DNA of 64,000 nucleotides from Typhlomys cinereus (lineage: Eukaryota; Chordata; Mammalia; Rodentia; Platacanthomyidae). Positions 46,775-57,935 of this stretch are shown here, piece by piece. A program made the translations under genes and the position numbers. Position 1 is the stretch's first letter; each line of letters opens with the position of its first letter. The notes under the pieces are model-generated. The model made no database searches, was not told the origin of the DNA, and saw only the letters and a list, made by a program, of their open reading frames with translations. Location of the stretch: the NCBI GenBank assembly GCA_023101885.1, contig JALPQD010000054.1:540393-604392 (forward strand). Direction: 5' to 3'.

Positions 46775-47000
46775 GGGCGCGGCCTCCTGCTGCCTCGGCC
46801 TCTGTGAGCGCGGCACCTGTGGGTGAGGGCGTCTGGCCCAGTGTCTCTTGCTTTCGGGGAGGGCGGGAGGGGGGGATGCCAGCAGGGGTGGGACTGCGGA
46901 GCAGGCGGTGCGGGGCCTGCGTCACTTGTCACTCGTGTTTGAAGTTGAACTGTCAACTTCCTCCTGGCAAAACCACCTGCCCCAATCTGAATGGCGGCCC
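46775..47000 (-). promoter_or_regulatory. CD5: CD5 5' flank, presumed promoter and 5'UTR
   Basis: It lies immediately upstream of the CD5 ATG on the - strand, and no TATA box is evident. Read on the - strand it contains an ETS-type AGGAGGAAGT (about 46958-46968). On the + strand it contains AACCACC (RUNX-like) and CACCTG (E-box) at about 46970-46979. These motifs are common in lymphoid promoters, but their use here is inferred and the start site is unknown. Confidence 0.35.
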
Positions 47001-47460
47001 TGGTCTCCGTCAGCTTCCTGCTTGAGGTGCCCAGAAGTGGGGGTGTTGTCCCTTGGATAGGGCCAGGTGTCCTGGTGGGATGACAACACAGGACTACAGA
47101 TGGAGGAGAGGGGACTCTCATGAGAGCCGACTTAGGGAGGAAGAGTGAGCAGGGCAAGGGCCAGAGACAGAGGTCCCTTTCCCTCAACCCCACCTTCCCA
47201 ACCCAGGACTCTGAGCAGGGCAAGGCCATGAGCAGTAGGAAGGGGACACATGACTTCAGGGCTTGTTCAGGTTTAGCAAGGAAAAAAACAGACACAGAGC
47301 CTACCTCCGAGGGAAGATGCTAGAAGCCTGGGCTGAAGCACCGGGGCCTGTTCATTCAACAAACATTCGTTCCTTGCTAAGAACCGGGGATTCTGCCGGT
47401 GAAAGACAGACTCGATCCCTTCCCCCACTCACATTCCACAGGTCTGTATGGGTTCCTTCT

Positions 47461-47514
47461 CACTTAAAAATTTTTTTTTTTTACTTATTCGAGAGGGAGG
47501 GAAGAAGGGGGGAG

Positions 47515-47572
<58 letters not shown>

Positions 47573-47790
47573 AAAGATGTGTATATACCACAGCAGGAAC
47601 GTGGAAGTCAGAGGACAGCTTTCAGAAGTCGGCTCTTTCCTTCCACCATGTGGGCTGCTGGGCTCAAACTCGGGTTGCCAGATCCGCACACGGGTGTCTT
47701 TACTTGGAGCCCAGGGTTGCCCTCTGCCACCAGGGCTGGGAATGGAACCCAAGATTTCAGGCTTGCAAGGCGAGGCTTCTGCAGCTCAGC
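47461..47790 (-). mobile_element. B2-like SINE with (GA)26 tract
   Basis: T-rich edge, TTACTTATTCGAGAGGGAGG, GA repeat at 47519-47571, GTGGAAGTCAGAGGACAGCT and TTCCACCATGTGGGCTGCTG. It lies 0.7-1.0 kb upstream of the CD5 ATG. Confidence 0.7.
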
Positions 47791-47844
47791 ACCTTTCGTT
47801 CTGTTTCCTTCTTTTCTAATGTTGTCATTATATTTATGCTTTTT

Positions 47845-47870
47845 CTGTCTGTCCATCTATTCATCTATTC

Positions 47871-47905
<35 letters not shown>

Positions 47906-48100
47906 ATCTATCATCTATCATCTATCTATCAATCAGAGGAGGCAGGTATGCATACCATCATATATGCAGGTGGAGGTCCGAGGGTAACTTTCAGAAGTTA
48001 ATTCTCTCTCTCTCTCTCTCTCTCTTATTCTACCATGTGGGTTTCTGGAGAGCAATCTCAGGCCACCATGTTTTCTAGCAGGCGCTTTACCCTGCAACCC
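47845..48100 (-). mobile_element. B2-like SINE with ATCT and CT tracts
   Basis: (ATCT)n at 47865-47935, then AGGTGGAGGTCCGAGGGTAA, (CT)10 at 48003-48024, and TACCATGTGGGTTTCTGGAG. Confidence 0.65.
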
Positions 48101-48114
48101 AAAGTGTTTATTTT

Positions 48115-48520
48115 TTTTGTGGTTGTGCTCTCAAATGTAGGTGTATGCATGGGCTGCGTGGATGCATACCTATGTGTGTGTGTTTAGTATGTGGATATAT
48201 GCGTGCATACATGTGCGTGTGTATGTGTGTGTGGTGTGTGTGTTTAGTATACAAGTGCCCTTGGGTGTCTGTCAGCCTGTGAAAGCCCCAAAGAGGAATC
48301 ATCCTCCATTACTTTTCCGCCTTATGGCTGTGGGCTATGAGCCTGGGTCTCTATTCAAGGTTAGTCTGATTAGCCAGTTGCTCTGGGTATTCTCAGACTC
48401 CGCCTTCCAGGGCTGGAATTACAGGCTGCTGCCACACCCACCTGGCATTTTTACTTGGACTCAGGGGATCTGAACTCGGGTCCTTTTGCTTGTGAGGCAA
48501 AGCCATCTGCCCAGCCCCCT
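48115..48520 (-). mobile_element. CA-tailed tRNA-type SINE, longer variant
   Basis: GT-rich edge, AAAGAGGAATCATCCTCCAT, GCTCTGGGTATTCTCAGACT, CTTTTGCTTGTGAGGCAAAG and GCCATCTGCCCAGCCCC. Confidence 0.75.
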
Positions 48521-51359
48521 TCACACTTCACTTAAATGTCTGCTCCTAAGCTCAGTTGCAGCTAGAAGGGAAAACACAGTTTCTCCAGCACAGATCCCAG
48601 CTCTGGGGTGGGGGAATCTCTCCTGCCATCATGGAAGTGAGTTCAGCTTCCATTTCAAAGAGGAGGAAACCAGCATCTTTCTTTCTCTATAGTCCTCTGG
48701 TCCGTACTCCTCTTTACCACCCACAAAGAAAGGGGTGGCTCCTACTCTGTTCCCTACTTTGTCTGGAAGAACCAAAAACAGCTTGAGACTTAGTTGCTCC
48801 TTGACCTGCAGGGACCCCCCCAATGACAGGGTCCCTCCTCTCTAGACTCGTGGGGCCTCCCAGCCTCTTGCGGAGAAGGCTGTCTCCTCATCTTCTCCTG
48901 GCCTCTCCCCATCAGTTACCCGGAGGTGACCCAGCCCCTTGCACCCCACCGAGGCCCCAGGTCCTGTGCCCACTCAGACCCCAGATCCCAGGTGACAGTT
49001 TCCTGTCTCCATTGCCCGCACTTTCCATGACACAAGAGGAAGTCAGCCGAGCTGGCTGGGTTTGGGTTTTCCACCGGCCGCTGGGTGGAGGCCCCGGGGT
49101 GGGGGGGGATGGCCAGCCCCTGGGGCCGGTGTCAGAACCTTCCGTAGCCTCTGAGGGACAGACGCCGGCCCTGCTGCCCGGACTGCACCAGGTAACCTCA
49201 GGAGGGGTGACAGTGCTCTGCCCATCTTGTCTGAGTCACTCCTCAGTGACCCCAATAACTCCCTCGGAGACAAAGGGGCCACAGGGAGTGTGGGGAAGGG
49301 GAGGGGAGGAGCCGAGAATGGGAGGAGACTGAGAGCTACGGGGTGCTTAGTAGGCTCTCAGGATTTGTTGAAGGAATGTATGGCACGGACAAACTCCTCT
49401 GGAGTACCTGTTTGTTGAATGACTCAGTGACGTGAATCCCTATTGCTACTTGGCAGATCCCTTGCAAAGGGTAGCTGGTTTTTCATCTTCCTCTACCTCC
49501 TTCAGAGAGTACAGACTGGGCCCCAGCTGTACTCCAGGGGGTCATATCCTGGGTGGGGGGGTTGGTAAAGAGAAAGGTCTCCAATGCTTTAAGGGCTTGT
49601 AAACAGGAGGGCGCTGTGCCCTTAGCTGGTGGTGACTCTGGGTGAGTCTGTGTTCTGCGGGGCCATCCATCAGTGCACTCCTGTGTAGCTTAAGAGCTGC
49701 TGTCCTAGGTTGGGGACCCTCCTGAAAGTGGCCATCACCGGTGCCCATGGAGTAGGGATTTCCCTGTTCTGGCATCCAGAGGGTTTGGGTCTTGCTGACC
49801 CAAGGTCAGACATTTTGAGGAAAGCAGAGAACAGAAATGGTTTCTTATCCTCCCAACCCCTCAACCCCCATCAGGCTTCTGGCCCTGTCCAGTGTCAGGG
49901 TGACATTTGTGTCGGAGCCCCGCCTGGGCTGTCTTCTCAGCCTGCCTTTCCACCATCTCCTTTCTGACAGCACTGGCCTTATGCATCCTGTGACGAGAAC
50001 GTGAATCACTTAAGGAAGAGAATTTCCTAAATTTTGCTTGTGTGATGTGTTTGGAAGATGACACCCTTATGCTATGAGCACCGGCACAATCTAGGCCTGG
50101 AGAGAAGGTTCTAGAATTTGTGGTTGTCAGTTACTGATGATGACTTTCAGGGTGTGTTGGAGAGGGGAGCACATCTGGGAGTCTTGGGGGCTGGCTTTGC
50201 ATTCTCCTCCTTATATCGCAGAGCTTCTGGAAGTTTCTCTGATGTTGACATGAAAAGCTTGTGAGGCCAAGAACGCCCGCAGTCAGTCTAGGCTTTTCTC
50301 ACACAGGGGCTGCATGCCTGCAGGTCTTGGGGTGAAGTGGCTGGTTCTCCCTCCTCCCACATCACCCTTATTTTGGGTTCCCGTAGCTCATAGCCTCGAG
50401 GTCTGGGTGTCTCTTGGCGCTTGTGTTTTTTCTCTTCCGTGGCTTGTCTGACCACAGGGTATACCTTTGGGAAGAGAGAATAGGCCCACCCTCATAGAGT
50501 AGGACAGGCATTGACCAAGGCCCTTCTTCAGATGAACTGACTGAGGATCAGTTAGGGGAGTCCCCCAAGGTACACAGACAGCTTTGGACTCCGCCGCTGA
50601 ACCTCCAGGCCTGAGGGTGTCTCTCTCTTGGGCTGCCTGTCTCAGTCAGCTGGATCCCCTGGCCTGTAAGGGACTTTTGGGGGCCACACTGAGATGTTGG
50701 GGGCCTACATAGCCACAGATCCTGATCCTCAAGTTCATCTGAAAAGCGGGTGGACGGAGCCTGTGTTGCCCCAAGGTCTCTGCATAGCAGGGTCTCTGCG
50801 TAGTAGGGTTCGGGGTAGCAGCTGCTTCCAGACTCTTAGAGTTTCTGCCTCCTTTTATGGGTCAGCCTAGGTCTTCTCTCTTTGGCATCCAGCACTGGGC
50901 ACAGATGAATGAATGAATGAATGGATGGGTGAGTGAGAGGGAAGCTTTCAGCACAGGTACATGAAACAATTGAAACCTTGGGCATCCCAGCGTAGTGGGG
51001 AGAGCAGTTGGCAAGGAGACCACCTAAAGCACTGGGCAGTGTGTGGGAGGGGCTGATCTGTGGGGAAGCCGGGCAGGACTCTATCAGGGCAGTGGGATTG
51101 GTTTCTTAGCCGAGGGGAGAGTAAGCGCAAAGGCTTCTGGGTCCTGCCAGGAAAGTAGCTGTGTCACGGCAGGTGAGAAGGGTCGTGAAGCTGGGGACTT
51201 GGGCATCAGTCCTGGCTGAGTCCTTACTGCCTCTGTGTCTGAGTGGAGTCTCTCCCCTGGACCTCAGTTTACCTGTGACATAAATGGACTGTTCTAGGTG
51301 GTCCCTGAGATTTTTGCCCTCTGCCATTTGTGGTTCAGAATCTTATTCAGACAGTAATA
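48521..51359. other. Unique sequence upstream of CD5
   Basis: GC-rich and largely repeat-free 2.8 kb, 1.7-4.6 kb upstream of the CD5 start. No coding signal. The lack of repeats makes it a reasonable place to look for CD5 enhancers (inference). Confidence 0.45.
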
Positions 51360-51580
51360 TTGGAGCCTGGGGAGATAGCTGAGGGATTAAAGTCTTTGCC
51401 TTGCAAGCAAAATGATCTGAGTTCAGATCCCCAGGTTCCGTGTAAAAACACCAGGTGGAAATGGCCTGTATTTCTGGCCCTGGAAGGTGGAGCCTGGGAA
51501 ACCCCAGAGCAAAGAATAAGGAGATGGAGCAATCCAGGACAGTTCCTGAGGTCACCTTTGGGACTACATGTGAACACACA

Positions 51581-51611
<31 letters not shown>

Positions 51612-51625
51612 CACACCAGAATGAA
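51360..51625 (+). mobile_element. CA-tailed tRNA-type SINE
   Basis: GAGCCTGGGGAGATAGCTGA, GAGTTCAGATCCCCAGGTTC, GGAGCCTGGGAAACCCCAGA, AGTTCCTGAGGTCACCTTTG and a (CA)n stretch. Confidence 0.8.
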
Positions 51626-51794
51626 AACAGCTCATACCCAGAATCCCCTTTAGAAAAACCTCTTTCATTGGTCAGGAGATAGGTTCCCACAAGGCTGTTA
51701 TGGTCACTGATGGGCAAGGCCAGAGGCCAAAGTCTGGAGGTTCCAGCCCAGCTATCTCTGGATCCTTCGGGGCCATCAAGAAAGGGTCCCGCTA

Positions 51795-52042
51795 ACCCCT
51801 GTGGCTTAGGCCTGTAGTCCCAGCTGCTCTGGCACCCCAATCAAGAAGATTGTAAGTTCCTGGCCTGTCTGAGCTGCAATGTGAGCCCATGGCCAAGACA
51901 GGCAACTTCATGACACTCTGTCTCAGTAGGAAAAGTGGAAGGAGGCTAGGGCATAGCTCGGGGCAGAGTGCATGTGTAAGGACCTAGGTTCAACTCCAAG
52001 ATGGAGAGAAAGGAAGGAAGGAAGGAAGGAAGGAAGGAAGGT
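51795..52042 (+). mobile_element. B4-like SINE with (GGAA) tail
   Basis: GGCTTAGGCCTGTAGTCCCA (7SL part), GGCTAGGGCATAGCTCGGGG (ID part), then (AAGG)8 at 52010-52041. Confidence 0.75.
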
Positions 52043-52044
52043 TG

Positions 52045-52760
52045 CAAGTCTGATACAGCCATAATTGGCACTTTGCTCAGTGAAAACACAACATTTAAAA
52101 TAATTTGCTGCCATGTATATTGATGACTCTAAAAGAATAAAGAAATCAATTATAAATCTGGTTTTTCTATAAAAGCAGAACACACAAAATTGTGTTGTGT
52201 TTTTTACTGAGATTTGGAGAAAATGTGTTGTGGCAAATTAGTTTATTACTATGCTTTATATAATTATTTTCTGTAAAGAACATGAAATTTGAGGACTATA
52301 AAATAATCAAAGCATGTAAATGGAAACTGTCTCTATTTTTCAGATAAAGTAGCATTATTGTTTGTTGTTGACAGGGTCTATCTATATCAATTAAAAGTGA
52401 ATTAAAACACTGGCAAAACTGGCCCACCAATAAAAACATATACTGAATAAAAAATAAATAATTTACATATCACAGTCATTTGCATGGAATGTAAGTGAAC
52501 GGAATAGTTAGAATAATTTTCAGAATGGTCAATTTATGATAACATTAATTGTGGAGTGGGACTTGAAAAAGATGGTGGGGGTACCCTTGTTTCCATGGGT
52601 ACCTGTCTGGGTTAATTCTTTTCCAAAGGGTGTACGATGGTTCTAGAAGCCATTCGAAGGCGGCAGAAAGGGGACCTGGAGAAAACGTTCCTGAAAATGG
52701 CCCAGTGTCTCTGTAACATTATCCATGATATGTAAGCGTCTCAAAAAAAAAAAAAAAAAG
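52045..52760 (+). other. AT-rich segment ending in A17, possible old retrocopy
   Basis: About 700 bp of sharply AT-rich sequence starts straight after a SINE tail. It ends with GGAAGAAGC-free text, GTCTCTGTAACATTATCC and A17 at 52743-52759. No coding frame is recognised. Layout alone (A tail) suggests a retroposed transcript. Confidence 0.25.
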
Positions 52761-53221
52761 ACATTTCCTTAATAATGAAGACAGTGTGTGCTGGCTGGAA
52801 AAAAAAGTCAGCACATGCAGTAGAGTGTGAAAAATAAAAAATGAAACCAGGCGCAATCCCGCCAGCCAGTTGAACCTCTGCTCCTGTATTAGGCTCAAGG
52901 TAGTGACAGGGTTGTTCTTTTTTCTGTTCGTTGCAAATAATAATTGTAATAATAAACTTTCAAAGTTGACAGTATATATATGTGATGTGTAATAAGATAT
53001 TTTATATGTGTTATATATATATATATATAGATGTACATATGTATACACACATACGAATAAATGCCTAGTTTCTTTTCCAGTCCTAGGGACTGAATTTAGA
53101 CTAAGCAAGTATTCCACCACTGCTTGGACCCTCCTTTTATTCTTAAAATATATCGTTAAATACCTTCTTATATCAGAAATTGGTTTGCTTGTTTATTTAT
53201 TTTAAACAACGTTTGTTTTGA

Positions 53222-53420
53222 TTCTATTTATCTATTTATTTGAGAGGGAGGGCAAGAGAGAGAAAACGAGGAAGCACACAGGTGTGTTTCACAGGTGGAG
53301 GTCAGAGGACAACTTTCAGAAGTCAGTTCTTTGCTTCCACTCGTGGGCTTCTGTGGGGATCACACTCCAGTCATCGGGTTTGTGAGCGGGTGCATTACCC
53401 GCTGAGCCATCGCACCAGCC
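53222..53420 (-). mobile_element. B2-like SINE
   Basis: ATTTATTTGAGAGGGAGGGC, GGAGGTCAGAGGACAACTTT and CGCTGAGCCATCGCACCAGC. Same family as 47461-47790. An ID-type fragment follows to about 53520. Confidence 0.8.
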
Positions 53421-53654
53421 CTGTTGTCTACCTTGCAGTCTTGGGGATGGACCTCGGGGCCTCGCGCACACTAGGAAAGCACTCGACCACTGAGCTTTAT
53501 CCGCAGATCATCAGGCCAGAGACACAACACAGCTCTGAAATAAAAATGACTTAGCACATAGTCTTGGTTAAGGAAATCCTTATTACTGGACATTCGTGTT
53601 GTCCAGTGATGCTGTTTTTGTGTGCCTAAAAAAAAAACTCTAAACCTTCATTTC

Positions 53655-54300
53655 TTTAATTTTTTTTTATTTTCACATACATATCTGATCACCTCTTTCC
53701 TTCCCCCCTTCCTCTCCCTTCTTCCTCTCCCTTCACCAATGCACCCCTCTCCCTTCTACCCTCCTGTCTATCCGCTTCTCTGGGCCCCAAGGTTCCCTTT
53801 GGGTTGTCTGTTCCAGTAAGGGCTCAGACCTCTGTGGCAGATGAAGTGTCCCTTCTTCCTTGGGTAGACCCACTGATAGGGCACACCCCTTCATCTGTCT
53901 AGCTCTGACCCCTGGGGTTTCCAATGTGTATAATTATTTCTCCTGAGTTCCTTGCTAGTCTCTGGGGGCATTTTGGTACGTCAGCCATTGTGCAGGTCTC
54001 GTAAGGACAAGTCCCATTGCAGTGGGTTCCTGGTGCAGCAGCCCTGCCTTGAGTGGGACGTCTTGGCCAGTGGGGACCTCCCCACCTTAGGCTCTTAAAA
54101 TCTTACTGCCCGCCCCCTTCCACAAGATTCGCACAGCCTTAGGATGGCTGAGTGGTTCGGGGCACGGGCACTCTGCAGTCTTGTAGGTCGTTGTTGCCTG
54201 TGTCACTCCTCTTCCATTGCACCAGGTTGTGTCTTGTTTGGGCGGTTCAGTTCTTTTCTTATCTGAAGATAAAACGAGAGACGTTTAGATGGAGGTTCAC
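53655..54300 (-). mobile_element. Probable L1 3'UTR fragment
   Basis: A T-rich edge, then a C/T-rich tract and text with CTCTGGGCCCCAAGG-like and PyPy-rich blocks, laid out like the 3'UTR of the L1 at 61.2-62.1 kb. No ORF2 coding sequence is attached. Assignment is by resemblance only. Confidence 0.4.
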
Positions 54301-54631
54301 CATCAGGTGTTTACGGGTGATACTGAGGCATTTGATCCAGCCTAGTGCCATTTTTCTCCAGGCCCACTGTTGTTTAGACCAAAACCCTTCATTTCTATTA
54401 AAGTCTTTTTGAATCAAAGGTTATGATGCCTTTCAATTATCAAAGGTCTTTGTAAGAACTGGTCCATAACCCCATTGTGTCTGGGTTCTAGTAAATGTGA
54501 ATGTTGATTGGCTGGGCTTACCTAAAGAGGGGCAGTCTGGGTAGGTTTATAGTTACTGTCCAGATCACCGCAGGGCATCCTGGGGACTCTGTGACAGCCA
54601 GTAAGGAAAAGCTTTGCTTTGGTGACTTCTA

Positions 54632-54790
54632 ACAACTCGACCTAGTAGCTCAATAGACAGCGCTTGCCCAGGCTGTGAGCTTAGTCCCCAGTAGGACTAA
54701 TAACATATTCTCTCTCCTGTTCTCCCTCCCTTCCTCTCTGTCTCTCTCAAATAAATAAATAAATAGAACCAAAACAAGTATGGTTTTTAA
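54632..54790 (+). mobile_element. ID-like SINE
   Basis: CGACCTAGTAGCTCAATAGA and GAGCTTAGTCCCCAGTAG form the head. A CT-rich stretch and CAAATAAATAAATAAATAG tail follow. Confidence 0.6.
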
Positions 54791-55089
54791 AATAAATAAA
54801 CAACATGCTCAATCCCCAGTAGGGAGGGAGGAAGGGAGAGAGGGAGGGAGGAAAGAAGAGAGGGAGGGAGGAAGAAGCACATCTCCCGTGGTTTGCTGAG
54901 TATCTGGATTCTCTCTTGAAGATACTGGTTATCTTGGGCCATGGGCCTTCCTCTGAAAAGCCAATACCATACCGTTGCTATGATGATGACTTGAGGTATT
55001 TCATAGGTGGGTGCTTTAAGTATTTAACTCAATATAATAAACGTACATAATGAATCAAACCCATGATATGGGAATGAGAGTTTTTTTCA

Positions 55090-55117
55090 TGTATGTGTGT
55101 ATGGGGTATGTGTGTGC

Positions 55118-55165
<48 letters not shown>

Positions 55166-55480
55166 GTGCATGCATGTTTGTATATGGGTAGATGCATTGT
55201 GTGTGGGTGTGTATATGTGAATACACTTGAGTGTATACCTGTGGAGGCCCAAGGGTGATATTGGGAATCATCCTTGATTGCTTGTCTAACTTACTGCTAT
55301 CAATCTAGCTTCTAATTAAACCCAGAACACGCTATTAGGATTAGTCTGGCTAGCGCGTTTGCTCTGGGGATGCCCAGGTTCTGCCTTTTAGGGGATAAGA
55401 TTACACAGAGCCTGCCTCTCTTGCCTGGCATTTTCAGGTGGGATCTGGGGGTCTTAACTCGGGTGTTTGCTTGAGATATG
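55090..55480 (-). mobile_element. CA-tailed tRNA-type SINE, longer variant
   Basis: (GT)n at 55121-55160, GGGTGATATTGGGAATCATC, TCTAATTAAACCCAGAACAC, GCTCTGGGGATGCCCAGG and GGGTGTTTGCTTGAG. The head is truncated. Confidence 0.75.
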
Positions 55481-55869
55481 ATACCTTATTTCAGGTAGTG
55501 AAAGTAAAGATACTTGATTAGTAGTAGCCAATCCCAGGAGTTAATTCTTTCACAGAATTCATCTTGTGTGCCCTGCAGCTTTGCCGTTTTCTTTCTTCAC
55601 ACCCTTTCACTGTGGAGTTGGGATCTGACATAGTGTCCATGCTTGGTCACCAAGCTGTGCCCCCAATGTGGTTCTGTCCCTTCAAAGTAGATATGAGAGA
55701 ATATTATTCTCTGTAAGATCTGAGAAAAGCAGATAAACTGTCCCTATCTGGGTCAGGCAAAAGTTCATGATTCTACCTTTGATTTCCAAATCATATAATA
55801 CTTAATAACTTCCAAAATTTCTAATCAGCACCATTATATTACTTCTTACAACTTGGCAATTATAGTAGG

Positions 55870-56285
55870 AATTAATGTAACACAACCAAACAACTTAAGG
55901 AAAATGGGGTTTTATGTTTGCTTACAGCTCTGGATATAGTTCATATTATTATAGTCCAGCTTGGCAGTAGAGTTCATATCAACATCAGGAACAGAGGGCA
56001 CTGACACATTATATCCACAGGAATTGCCAAGAGAGGGGCAAACTTTACTTGCAAGTCTGAAAGTTTGCCAAAAATATGTTGAATATGCCAAACTTTTGAA
56101 CCAATTCTCTCCATTTTATCTCTCTGCCCAGTGAATGTTCCACCCACTTTGGGCTGGGATTTCCCATATCAATTAAATAATCTTCCACAAGCTTGCTCAG
56201 GGCATACTTCAATTACCAATTCTTCTGAGTCCAGAACTGAGCTTCCAATTTTCAATTTGACATCTGTATCTAACTGGTATATACC
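55870..56285. mobile_element. Degenerate rodent repeat, URR1-like
   Basis: AAGGAAAATGGGGTTTTATG, CCACCCACTTTGGGCTGGGA, ATCAATTAAATAATC and CAATTTGACATCTGTATCT appear in the same order as in 16745-17165. Confidence 0.4.
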
Positions 56286-57304
56286 CTGATTTAAAGATTC
56301 ATGACCAAGTTGGGAAAGTGGTTGTGCTTTTAAAAATGAAAAAAAAAATTAAACTAACATGCTAATTCACAAAGATGTAGCTCAGATATAAGGGACTCAA
56401 GGGAGGTGATAGTGCTAGAAAGTTTGGAAGAGATTTCACAAAGTCAACAGAATCTTTCAAGGTTACTGAGAAAAGTGTGATTAATAGCAGCCCATACTTC
56501 ATACAACTAGATTTGTGCTGCTTATTGTTTTAATTTCATTTTGTCTGCGAATTATGTCTCCCCAACTTCTCCCTAGTCTTCTTTCTATATTAAGATGTGT
56601 TTGCATCAAGATGTTTTTATCTCCTGGCATTCTATGTCATTCTAGACAATAAAGAACATTCACCTAATTGTATGTTGGCATTAAACCTACCACAGATGAC
56701 AATATTGTGCATTTAAATATGAGACTCTGCTTCACATTGCCACATTCTTTTTAAAACTCACCCATATTGTATTTTGATTTGATCAGTAGAAAACTGTCAC
56801 ATGAAGTATTCTATCAAGAATTTTTCAGTATACTTAGACAATTCTCCAGTGGGACCTGATATAATGTCCATGCCACTCCTTGCTTTAAATTCCTTGGCGT
56901 TCTCCATATGAAATTATTTGCTTTTTAAATACAACTATCAGTTTTCAGAAGTTTTCACTGAATTAATATGCTCAAACACTGCACACATAGGTATAGGCTA
57001 CCAACAATAGCACTATTCTTGGTTCTTGATTCTAGTGTTTGCCCTCATAAAATACTTCTAAGACAAAGGTGTTTTCTAAATACATCTTTCTGTACCATTT
57101 CCTGAATGAAGTGAAAGTCATAGAAAGGTCTAAATTGAGGAGAACTGAATTGGGATTCAGCATATTGTGCTTCAATCGAGGCTCCTCTGACACTGAGATA
57201 AGTTCTTCAGTCTCTACACACACATCATAGGATTCATGTGATGGTTAAATCAATTTTGTCCATAACCATGTTTGAGGAAGCTGACCTCTCAGGCTGCTGA
57301 AATG
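56286..57304. other. AT-rich intergenic sequence, nothing recognised
   Basis: No coding frame of interest, repeat family or RNA gene recognised. The stretch 58000-59825 is similar. Confidence 0.5.
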
Positions 57305-57545
57305 TTCAGCAGGTAAAAGTACTTGCCATACAGCTCTGGCAGCCTAAGTTTGATCACTAGAGTGCACATTAAAAGGCCAGATGCAGAGGCTTGTATCTGT
57401 AATTCTAGAATTTATACTGTGAGATGGGAGGTGAAAACTGAAGAATCTGCCAGAAGTTCAGGTTACAGTGTAGGTAGTTGTAGAAATAAGAGAGACTGTC
57501 TCACAAGCAAAGAGGGTGGTAAGGAACAGCTTCTGAAAAATTGTC
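57305..57545 (+). mobile_element. tRNA-headed composite SINE
   Basis: GGTAAAAGTACTTGCCATAC, AGTTTGATCACTAGAGTGCA, AGATGCAGAGGCTTGTATCT and GAGACTGTCTCACAAGCAAA, the same layout as 20036-20335. Confidence 0.55.
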
Positions 57546-57639
57546 CTCTGAGATATCCTGTACTAATTAAATAAGGTATTTAACAAAAAGGAGAGGTAGG
57601 GAGAGAGAGATAGAGAGCAAGAAAAAGAGAACCTCTTTC

Positions 57640-57745
57640 TTATCTATGTATTATTGTATACCTGTGATCTTGGCTCTCAGAAAGCTGAAGTTGGAAGACA
57701 GTTTGAGTCCTCCTTGGGCTATAAAGAGATGTTTTGCTTCAAAAT
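57640..57745 (+). mobile_element. B1-like SINE fragment leading into GGAA repeat
   Basis: TATACCTGTGATCTTGGCTC, AAGCTGAAGTTGGAAGACAG and CCTTGGGCTATAAAGAGATG resemble a 7SL-type half element; the tail has expanded into GGAA units. Confidence 0.5.
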
Positions 57746-57749
57746 AAGG

Positions 57750-57935
57750 AAAAAGGAAGGAAGGAAGAAAAGAAGGAAGGAAGAAAGGAAGGAAGGAAGG
57801 AAGGAAGGAAGGAAGGAAGGAAAGAGGGAAGAAGGAAGGAAGGAAGGAAGGAAGGAAGGAGGAAGGAAGGAAGGAGAAGGAAAAGGAAGGAAGGAGGAAG
57901 GAAGGAAGGAAGGAAGGAAGGAAGGAGAGAGGGAG
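57750..57935. repeat. GGAA microsatellite, about 185 bp
   Basis: More than 35 GGAA units with a few GAGGGAAG and GGAGAAGG interruptions. Purine-only on the + strand. Confidence 0.97.

Noticed and set aside
46363..47295. 310-codon - strand frame over the CD5 start
   Set aside because: Not in the CD5 frame; GC-rich sequence gives long chance frames, and no known protein is recognised.
47263..48078. 271-codon frame upstream of CD5
   Set aside because: It crosses GA, ATCT and CT microsatellites and two SINEs; the Arg/Glu run is the GA repeat.
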